Assembly (NCBI GenBank): GCA_021809365.1
Contig: JAKBAC010000120.1
Coordinates: forward strand, 1-10,773
DNA: 10,773 bases
Reading direction: 5' to 3'
From: Planctomycetota bacterium
GTDB lineage: Bacteria > Planctomycetota > Phycisphaerae > WQYP01
Under the pieces are notes generated by a model, which saw only the letters and a program-made list of their open reading frames with translations, did no database searches and was not told the DNA's origin. Below, in pieces: positions 5,085 to 10,773 of the stretch; within the stretch, counting starts at the first letter, position 1; the number at the start of each line of letters is the position of its first letter. Made by a program: the position numbers and the translations under genes.

Positions 5085-5942
5085 ATGAGTGTTATCTGGA
5101 TGAATGGCAAACTGGTTGCTCCAGAACAGGCGACCGTGAGCATTTTTGATCACGGGGTGCTGTATGGGGACGGCATATTTGAGGGGCTGCGGCAATACAA
5201 TGGACGCGTGTTTCGTTTGATGGACCATCTCAAGCGGCTTTACGCCTCCGCGCGGGCGATTCGGCTGGATATTCCATATCAGGCGGACCAGTTGGCCACC
5301 GCCATCCATGAGACGCTCCAAGCCAATAAACTCGCGGATTCCTATATTCGCCTGGTGGTAACACGCGGGAGCGGATCGCTGGATATTTCCCCCGCCAACT
5401 GCGGCACGCCAAGTGTATTTATTATCGCAGGGCGCATTGCCATGTACAGCGAGGAAACGTATCGCCAAGGCATGGCCATCGTCACCGCCAGCACATCGCG
5501 AATCGCGGCGGCGGCGCTATCTCCACGGATCAAGAGTCTGAATTATCTCAATAATATTCTGGCTAAATGGGAAGCCATTGACGCCGGCGTGGCGGAAGCC
5601 GTCATGTTGAATCATCTGGGATTTGTTTGTGAATGTACGGCAGATAATATTTTTATTGTTCGGGACGGACACTTAATAACGCCTGCGGAGGAAAGCGGAA
5701 TTCTGCTGGGCGTCACGCGCGGCGTGGTGCTGGAACTTGCGGCAACCGCCGGGATTCCCACGCGGCAGAACAATTTAACGCGCTATGATTTGTACACGGC
5801 GGATGAATGCTTCCTCACCGGCACCGGCGCGGAAATTGTTCCCGTGGTCAGCGTGGATAAACGTTCGATCGGTAATGGAAAGCCCGGAAACATCACCTAT
5901 CAACTCACGGAGGCTTTCCACCAGTATGTGCGTACGCAATAA
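5085..5942 (+). CDS. ilvE: Branched-chain amino acid aminotransferase (class IV, PLP)
   Basis: This enzyme interconverts leucine, isoleucine and valine with their 2-oxo acids using glutamate/2-oxoglutarate, the last step of branched-chain synthesis; it is cytoplasmic. The 285-residue product has the fold-type-IV markers in order: DHGVLYGDGIFEGLR (22-36), LVVTRGSG (90-97), the Schiff-base Lys150 in RIKSLNYLNN, Glu183 in CECTADNIF, LLGVTRG (207-213) for the cofactor phosphate, and FLTGTGAEIVPV (243-254) near the end. The ATG at 5085 has aggag 7 nt upstream; a longer frame starting at 4962 has no such signal and adds unrelated residues. D-amino-acid transaminase or aminodeoxychorismate lyase are sister activities, but KSLNYLNN and the GDGIFEGLR form favour IlvE. 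It converges on the helicase gene with 51 bp between stops. Confidence 0.92.
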   Translation: MSVIWMNGKLVAPEQATVSIFDHGVLYGDGIFEGLRQYNGRVFRLMDHLKRLYASARAIRLDIPYQADQLATAIHETLQANKLADSYIRLVVTRGSGSLDISPANCGTPSVFIIAGRIAMYSEETYRQGMAIVTASTSRIAAAALSPRIKSLNYLNNILAKWEAIDAGVAEAVMLNHLGFVCECTADNIFIVRDGHLITPAEESGILLGVTRGVVLELAATAGIPTRQNNLTRYDLYTADECFLTGTGAEIVPVVSVDKRSIGNGKPGNITYQLTEAFHQYVRTQ

Positions 5943-5993
5943 GTCTGTGCCAGGCGTGGCGGCCGTTCGGAGCGCACGGGCAATGCCATGGGT

Positions 5994-8546
5994 TCAGCCG
6001 TCCACGGTTTCAAGCTTGGCGTAACTAAGCATCAACGTGCGGCGGCCCGATGCCTGGAAATTTATTTCGACGCGGTAATCGCCGCCAACTTCATCAACGC
6101 CTTCTACCCGCCCAATCCCGAATTTGGCATGGCGTACCAACGTGCCCCGGCGGAAACGAGTATTGCCGACTGCCGGTGATTCCTGCACCGGTCGCGCTGC
6201 TGGCCGTCCCGGCCCCATGGGGGAATACCCGCGTGGTGCGTAATAACTGGCTCCGTCGCGAAATCCCGGTGAGCCGGCGGGACGCTGAAGGGTTGCAAGG
6301 TCCACAACCTCCAGGCAATCCCCGGGAATTTCATCGAGAAAGCGCGAAGGATTTTTTGCTTCGCTGCGGCCCATCATCGTGCGGTAGGTGGCGCGGGTTA
6401 AAATCAGATGTTTCATCGCACGCGTAATGCCCACAAAAGCCAGCCGGCGTTCCTCTTCCAGATTCATTTCCGCGGCGTTTGAGCCGAACATTCGCTGATG
6501 GGGAATTAACCCATCTTCCATACCCACCATGGCGACCACCGGAAATTCCAGGCCCTTGGCGGCATGCAACGTCATGAGTGTGACGGCAGCGTTCTGATCC
6601 TTCATACGATCCGTATCCGAAACCAGCGTGACCTGCGTGAGATAATCCTGCAAACTGCCGCCCGGATTCTGACGATCAAATTCAGCGGCGACATTGACTA
6701 ATTCAAGGATATTGGCGTTGCGCTGTTCATCATCTTCACCGGAACCGGATTTAATGAGCTTCATGCCGGATTGTTCGATGACGGTCTCCATTATTTCCGC
6801 TACCGGTATAACCGAGGAAACATCAGCCTCGGCCTGCGATGAATCACCTGTAAAATCCATCCCAGCGTCGGGCATCTCACTATCTGAAACGGGTGCATCC
6901 GAAGCGGTGCCATCGGCGGCTAAGAGCGGATCGAACCGGGGGTCGAACAGAGGATCAAACGGGGGATCTCCCGGGTCAGGCTCAAGCGCGGGGGCATTGA
7001 AGTTACCCGGATCATCATTGGCGGAAAAATCGAACATGCCGGATTCTTCTGCCGCAAATTCCTCGCTGACGGGTTCATTTGCTTCTGCGGCACCCGGAGA
7101 TGCGCGGACAAATTTTTTCCGCCATGAATCAATCATTCCGGCAAATCGGCGGGAGGCTTCGCCGGCGCGTTTGGGTAGCCCCTCAATGGTTTCCGCCCGG
7201 CGGCAGGCTTCCATCAGCATAAGCCCATGTTCGTTGGCGTAGCCGGACAGGCGAGCCACGCTGGTTGACCCGATAGACCGCGGAGGGACATTAATAACAC
7301 GTTCAAGACTGATATTGTCTTCCGGCGTGGTAATCAGACGCAGGTAGGCAATCACATCCTTGACTTCCTTGCGGCCGTAGAATTCTGTGCCGCGGATGAT
7401 CTGATACGGCACGCCGGATTTCATCAAGGCGTCTTCCAGCACGCGGGTCATGGCGTTGATGCGGTACATGATCGCCATTTTCTCCCAGGAGATATTCTGC
7501 TGATCATGAAATTCTTTCAGTCGCTTGACCAGTTCAATCGCTTCCTGATGTTCGTCGGCGCAGACTAGATTGAGGATTTTTGGGCCGGTTTCATTTTCAG
7601 TCCAGAGGTCTTTGTTTTTCCGGGCCACGTTATTGGCAATCAAGGCAGAGGCGGCTTTGAGAATTATTTTGGTGCTGCGGTAATTCTGCTCCAGCAGCAC
7701 AACTTTGGCGTTGGGGAAAAATTGCTCAAATTCCATAATGTTGGACAAATTGGCCCCGCGCCAGCCATAAATGGATTGATCAGGATCGCCGGTGACGCAG
7801 ATATTTTTGTGGCTCATCGCCAGCATGTGGGCAATGACAAACTGGGCGTGGTTGGTATCCTGATATTCATCAATGAGGATGTAGCGAAATCGTTCCTGCA
7901 ATTGGGTTCGCACATCGGAATGATCACGGAGCATGACGGCGGTTTTAAAAAGCAGATCGTCAAAATCGACGCCTTTGTTTTCATTCATCAGTTGCTCATA
8001 CGCCATGTAGGCGCGGGCGATGTTGCGATCATTAAACATGGTGGCGGTTTTGCTGAAGGCCTCAGCGGATTTAAGTTTGCTTTTGGCGTCACTGATGGCG
8101 CTAAGCACCCGGTCGGGTTTCATGGAATCAGGGGAAAGCCCGGCTTTTTCCATGGCCTGCTTAACCAGTTTAAGCTGATCGGACGTGTCCATAATATTGA
8201 AATTAGGAGCCAGACCCATCACCGGAGCATATTCCCGCAGGAGCCGGGCGCAGAGGCTGTGAAACGTCGCCACGGTTACGCCACGGGAAAGTCGCGGGGG
8301 CATGGCACGCAGCAAGTCCAGCGTGCGATGCCGCATTTCTCCGGCGGCTTTATTGGTGAAGGTAACGGCCAGAATATTCCATGGAGGAATGCCGTTGGCA
8401 ACCATGTAGGCAATTCGGCGGGTAATGGTGCGGGTTTTGCCCGAACCCGCGCCGGCCAGTACCAGCAGCGGCCCGTCGATATGGGAAGCCGCCTCGCGTT
8501 GCGGTGCTGTTAAACCTTCCAGAATCTCATTGACATCAACGGCCAT
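5994..8546 (-). CDS. pcrA: PcrA/UvrD-type superfamily 1A DNA helicase with acidic insertion
   Basis: This is an ATP-dependent 3'-5' helicase for repair and for removing stalled polymerases or recombinase. All SF1A motifs are present in the 850 residues: Q motif LTAPQREAA (12-20), Walker A AGAGSGKTRT (31-40), TFTNKAA (62-68), TFHSLCARLLR (94-104), DEYQD (226-230), TGDPDQSIYGWRGA (252-265), QNYRS (287-291), TLHAAKGLEFPVV (659-671) and EERRLAFVGITRA (698-710). The last 50 residues (about 798-847, RRGTLVRHAKFGIGRV) form the Tudor-like domain that in PcrA/UvrD contacts RNA polymerase. Domain 2B is interrupted by about 95 acidic, Pro/Asp-rich residues (483-578) that make the protein over 100 longer than typical PcrA (around 720-740). 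The start has agagg 7 nt upstream. RecB-like nuclease domains are absent. The choice between PcrA and UvrD as a name is arbitrary here. Confidence 0.95.
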   Translation of the reverse strand: MAVDVNEILEGLTAPQREAASHIDGPLLVLAGAGSGKTRTITRRIAYMVANGIPPWNILAVTFTNKAAGEMRHRTLDLLRAMPPRLSRGVTVATFHSLCARLLREYAPVMGLAPNFNIMDTSDQLKLVKQAMEKAGLSPDSMKPDRVLSAISDAKSKLKSAEAFSKTATMFNDRNIARAYMAYEQLMNENKGVDFDDLLFKTAVMLRDHSDVRTQLQERFRYILIDEYQDTNHAQFVIAHMLAMSHKNICVTGDPDQSIYGWRGANLSNIMEFEQFFPNAKVVLLEQNYRSTKIILKAASALIANNVARKNKDLWTENETGPKILNLVCADEHQEAIELVKRLKEFHDQQNISWEKMAIMYRINAMTRVLEDALMKSGVPYQIIRGTEFYGRKEVKDVIAYLRLITTPEDNISLERVINVPPRSIGSTSVARLSGYANEHGLMLMEACRRAETIEGLPKRAGEASRRFAGMIDSWRKKFVRASPGAAEANEPVSEEFAAEESGMFDFSANDDPGNFNAPALEPDPGDPPFDPLFDPRFDPLLAADGTASDAPVSDSEMPDAGMDFTGDSSQAEADVSSVIPVAEIMETVIEQSGMKLIKSGSGEDDEQRNANILELVNVAAEFDRQNPGGSLQDYLTQVTLVSDTDRMKDQNAAVTLMTLHAAKGLEFPVVAMVGMEDGLIPHQRMFGSNAAEMNLEEERRLAFVGITRAMKHLILTRATYRTMMGRSEAKNPSRFLDEIPGDCLEVVDLATLQRPAGSPGFRDGASYYAPRGYSPMGPGRPAARPVQESPAVGNTRFRRGTLVRHAKFGIGRVEGVDEVGGDYRVEINFQASGRRTLMLSYAKLETVDG

Positions 8547-8601
8547 CCGTGAACCTCTATTACGCTGATCCCCCGTTCAATCGGCGGGCGACAAATAACG
8601 T

Positions 8602-8630
8602 ACTATACACCAAGCGGACACGATGGCGAA
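8602..8630 (-). promoter_or_regulatory. Weak candidate promoter for the helicase gene
   Basis: On the minus strand TTCGCC (8630-8625) and TATAGT (8607-8602) are separated by 17 bp. The -10 matches consensus at five of six bases, the -35 at only three. Transcription would start about 50 nt before the helicase ATG. Chance occurrence is quite possible. Confidence 0.3.
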
Positions 8631-8663
8631 TCCAAGATTTTTCCAGCAGCCCGTCGGAGAAAT

Positions 8664-8692
8664 CGCCGGGGTGTGATCCCGGCGCGCCGGGA
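8664..8692. other. Two alternative GC-rich hairpins sharing one strand
   Basis: CCCGGCG at 8678-8684 can pair with CGCCGGG at 8664-8670 (7-nt loop) or with CGCCGGG at 8685-8691, as part of the perfect 16-nt palindrome 8677-8692. On the plus strand a run of six T follows after cga, giving a terminator look, but no plus-strand gene precedes it. On the minus strand it lies about 120-145 nt before the helicase start and may be upstream of its transcript. Confidence 0.5.
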
Positions 8693-8724
8693 CGATTTTT
8701 TGCCTCTCGGAAGAGCGTCGCGTC

Positions 8725-8751
8725 AGAGCACCGTGGTGATAACCCGGTGGT
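8725..8751. repeat. Hairpin repeat element, expanded copy: left arm
   Basis: These 27 nt are identical to 4390-4416. The partner sequence (8895-8919) lies 143 bp further on instead of 6 bp as in the compact copy, so this copy carries an insertion in its loop (8752-8894). Confidence 0.85.
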
Positions 8752-8894
8752 TGGCTGGCGGGCCGAGGTTACGGGTTACGGGGGACAGGTTACAGGGAGC
8801 GGGCAGGTTTACCCTAGGAGAGCGGCGACGCTTCCGGAAACTCCCAAACTCCTCTGTAACCCGTAACCTGTAACCCGTAACCCCGTCCGCCCCG
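8752..8894. repeat. Loop insertion of the expanded hairpin element, itself palindromic
   Basis: The insertion starts with an aggttacgggttac arm (8766-8779) and ggacaggttacaggg (8783-8797), and ends with the tandem 14-mers tgtaacccgtaacc at 8855-8868 and 8869-8882. The two sides are inverted relative to each other, giving a hairpin inside the loop of the larger one. The 8839-8894 half is a direct relative of 1512-1574. Confidence 0.78.
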
Positions 8895-8919
8895 GCGGCA
8901 TTGGATCAACCACCGGATT
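8895..8919. repeat. Hairpin repeat element, expanded copy: right part, overlapping the hemA end
   Basis: It matches 4423-4447 with one mismatch in 25. Bases 8906-8919 are also the last codons and stop of hemA, so the gene end is made of repeat sequence. Confidence 0.8.
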
Positions 8920-10252
8920 CATTTTCCGGGGTTTTTTCCGGTTCAGAGCGGGGCGATTCCGGCGGCAGCAAATGGAATAATTCCTGAATGGCACCGGCCA
9001 GGTGAATGCGCCGGTGATGAACTTCCTGTGTGGTTAATTCCGTCACCGGTACATGAAGAATTTTCCCCACAAGCCGATGGGCCATTTTACGGACTGCCTG
9101 CTTTTGCGCTTCGGAAAATTCCGGATTCGCGGCCAGAAGTGCGTCCAATTCCTGATCACTTATTTGCCGACAGTGATGATACAGCGCCTTGACCAACGGA
9201 CCGGTGTTGCGCGCCGCAAGGTAATGCATGAAATCTGCGATATGGCGTTGGATAATTTCACGGCTCAAATCAACCTTGGCCCCCCGCTGCAGTTGATTAT
9301 TTTGAGCGACGCGTTCCAGATCATCAATGTTATAAAGATACACGTTGCCCAGCCGTGCAACATGAGCATCCACATCCCGGGGTACCGCGATATCCACAAT
9401 TACCAGGGGGCGATATTGCCGCGCTTTCATCAGCGGTTTAAGCGCTTCGGCGGTGATGAGAGGCTCGGGTGATCCGGTGCTGGTTAGCACGATATCCGCC
9501 GCCGTCAATAGATCATGCAGGCGGGAAAAATCAGCGGATTCCAGACGATACCGCCCCGCCATTTCAGCGCTTTTCTCAGCGGTGCGATTGGTGACAATCA
9601 TACGCCCGGGATGCAGGCCCACCAGATATTGCAACATCAGAGCCGCCATTTTGCCGGCCCCTATCAGCAAAACAGTTTTATCATCAAAGCGATCAAAAAC
9701 CCCACGCAGCAAGTCCACCGCCACACTGGCTACCGACACATGGCCATCTCCCAGACCGGTTTGTTCGTGCACATCTTTGGCGGCGGCAAAGGAACGCTGG
9801 AACAGCGTATGAAATACCGGCCCCACCGCCTGAACGTCAGCGGCCCGCTGGTAGGCTTGTTTGACCTGCCGTAGAATTTGCGTTTCGCCCAGCACCAGAG
9901 AATCCAGAGAACTTACCACGTTAAATAAGTGTTCCACCGCGGCTTGCTGCTGCATGCGATAAATGCTGCCGCCGGCTTCAGCGGAAGCTACACCCCGGTT
10001 ATCGGCAAGAAATTGTACCAGTTCATCGGTTGTGGGCGGTGTGGCACCAGACGCGGCGGCATACAGCTCCACGCGATTGCACGTGGAAATAATCACCACT
10101 TCAGAAGATGGAAAGCGTTGCTTAAAGGCGAAGATTGCCTGTTCGGCGGCCTGATCGGAAAAGGCCAGCGTTTCCCGCAGGCGCACCGGTGCCGTGCGAT
10201 GGTTAAGCCCCACCATCAGGACTGATGTTTCAGATGGAATAATGTGTTCCAT
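8906..10252 (-). CDS. hemA: Glutamyl-tRNA reductase
   Basis: It reduces glutamyl-tRNA(Glu) with NADPH to glutamate-1-semialdehyde, the first committed step of the C5 tetrapyrrole pathway; cytoplasmic homodimer. The 448 residues show the family order: GLNHRTAPVRLRE (15-27), catalytic Cys58 in ISTCNRVELY, SSLDSLVLGETQILRQVKQAY (split across 114-134), the NADPH-binding GAGKMA (198-203), VDIAVPRDVD (286-295), and a helical dimerisation domain at about 320-427. The start is placed at ATG 10252; a TTG at 10267 is also open, and a later ATG just before VGLNHRT would give the shortest family-like N-terminus. No start has a well-placed Shine-Dalgarno, so this is the least certain point. The last residues (NESGG) are encoded inside the hairpin repeat. 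It follows the HemX-like gene by 19 bp, a common partner in heme loci. Confidence 0.96.
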   Translation of the reverse strand: MEHIIPSETSVLMVGLNHRTAPVRLRETLAFSDQAAEQAIFAFKQRFPSSEVVIISTCNRVELYAAASGATPPTTDELVQFLADNRGVASAEAGGSIYRMQQQAAVEHLFNVVSSLDSLVLGETQILRQVKQAYQRAADVQAVGPVFHTLFQRSFAAAKDVHEQTGLGDGHVSVASVAVDLLRGVFDRFDDKTVLLIGAGKMAALMLQYLVGLHPGRMIVTNRTAEKSAEMAGRYRLESADFSRLHDLLTAADIVLTSTGSPEPLITAEALKPLMKARQYRPLVIVDIAVPRDVDAHVARLGNVYLYNIDDLERVAQNNQLQRGAKVDLSREIIQRHIADFMHYLAARNTGPLVKALYHHCRQISDQELDALLAANPEFSEAQKQAVRKMAHRLVGKILHVPVTELTTQEVHHRRIHLAGAIQELFHLLPPESPRSEPEKTPENESGG

Positions 10253-10271
10253 ACGCGAGCTTACCAAACCT

Positions 10272-10773
10272 TTATAACATGAGGACGAAAACCGTCATCA
10301 GCAAAGCAAATCCAACGATACTTAACCAGGCGCAACGCGCGCCACGCAAGATCGGCACAAGCCGCATGTTCAACAGCGACCCATACACCAGCCAGACCAC
10401 AGCGGTCAGCAAAACTTTAGGTGAAAAATACCAATGCCGGCCCATGAGCTGCGGATCGCGAACGGCCCGGAAAATGCCGGTAAGGGCCGCCAGGGTCAAT
10501 AGCGCAAATCCCAGCACGATCGCGTGGCGGGTAAATTTTTCGATTGAAGCCAGTGAGGGTAATGCAAATAAGTCCCATCCCGCCCGGCCACGCTTTTTGA
10601 GCCGCCGGTCAGCCAATAGATACGTAATTCCTCCCACACAACCAGCAGCAAAACTTGCGGTGCCCAGCAGCACACTGGCAATGTGGGCCGCCACCCATGG
10701 GTTATGCGCTCCAAAATGCCGGACACCTGAAAGTCCCAGGACCATTCCCAGCACCATCAAGGCAAAAATCATG
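10272..10773 (-). CDS. CcsA/HemX-like integral membrane protein (C-terminal part)
   Basis: The 166 visible residues are strongly hydrophobic with about five membrane segments (near 2-15, 26-52, 84-105, 120-139 and 148-166). The pattern AHIASVLLG...GGITYLLADRRLKKR, then LPSLASIEKFTRHAIVLGFALLTL and WYFSPKVLLTAVVWLVYG, matches the cytochrome c assembly/HemX family, in which HemX influences glutamyl-tRNA reductase level in Bacillus. The WxWDPK motif of true CcsA is degenerate here (WYFSPK), which favours a HemX-like role over heme ligation. A Met codon occurs at 10772, but relatives are near 270 residues, so the gene very likely continues past the window edge. It is cotranscribed with hemA (19-bp gap) in all likelihood. 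Confidence 0.82.
   Translation of the reverse strand, partial: MIFALMVLGMVLGLSGVRHFGAHNPWVAAHIASVLLGTASFAAGCVGGITYLLADRRLKKRGRAGWDLFALPSLASIEKFTRHAIVLGFALLTLAALTGIFRAVRDPQLMGRHWYFSPKVLLTAVVWLVYGSLLNMRLVPILRGARCAWLSIVGFALLMTVFVLML

Larger units (their letters stand above)
8547..8905. other. Repeat spacer upstream of the helicase gene
   Basis: The 359 bp between hemA and the helicase gene (both minus) have no credible gene; plus-strand frames here are repeat translations. From the helicase side outward it holds a weak promoter candidate (8602-8630), two mutually exclusive GC hairpins (8664-8692), the left arm of the hairpin element (8725-8751), and its expanded loop with nested inverted repeats (8752-8894). 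The spacer is long enough for the helicase gene to have its own promoter. Confidence 0.6.

Noticed and set aside
5943..5993. Terminator between the convergent ilvE and helicase genes
   Set aside because: I see no stable stem followed by a T-run in the 51 bp on either strand.
7722..8513. Long plus-strand frame (263 codons) inside the helicase gene
   Set aside because: It is a shadow of the helicase frame, which carries every SF1A motif; there is no start signal.

Overview
The window reads as chromosomal DNA of a free-living bacterium, most likely from the Planctomycetes-Verrucomicrobia (PVC) group. This rests on a PEP-CTERM-like protein tail at the left edge, spacers crowded with short degenerate repeats, and single housekeeping genes separated by repeat-rich gaps instead of long operons. 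The phylum is an inference; there is no rRNA or other phylogenetic marker here.

Layout. 2-226 (+): the C-terminus of a secreted protein with a PEP-CTERM-like sorting tail. 227-2142: almost 2 kb of repeat mosaic, broken only by one small membrane-protein gene at 623-967 (-). 2143-4309 (+): hisF (histidine biosynthesis) overlapping an M20-family metallopeptidase gene by 8 bp. 4310-4676: a second repeat spacer with a 71-nt hairpin. 4677-4856 (-): a 59-residue conserved-looking protein of unknown function. 5085-5942 (+): a branched-chain aminotransferase (ilvE-type). 5994-8546 (-): a PcrA/UvrD-type helicase with an unusual acidic insertion, convergent with ilvE. 8547-8905: a third repeat spacer holding an enlarged copy of the 4.4-kb hairpin. 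8906-10252 (-): hemA, glutamyl-tRNA reductase. 10272-10773 (-): a CcsA/HemX-like membrane protein, cut by the window edge.

Functionally the genes are core metabolism (histidine, branched-chain amino acids, tetrapyrroles), peptide turnover and DNA repair. The HemX-like gene followed by hemA is a known heme-pathway arrangement. hisF and the peptidase are probably translationally coupled.

I found no phage, CRISPR, toxin, secretion or biosynthetic cluster, and no clearly new system. What is unusual lies in the spacers: several families of short repeats recur in both orientations, including perfect 20-bp inverted repeats, a 36/40 inverted pair, 9-bp-phased triplets, and two related hairpin elements, one of which supplies the 3' end of hemA.
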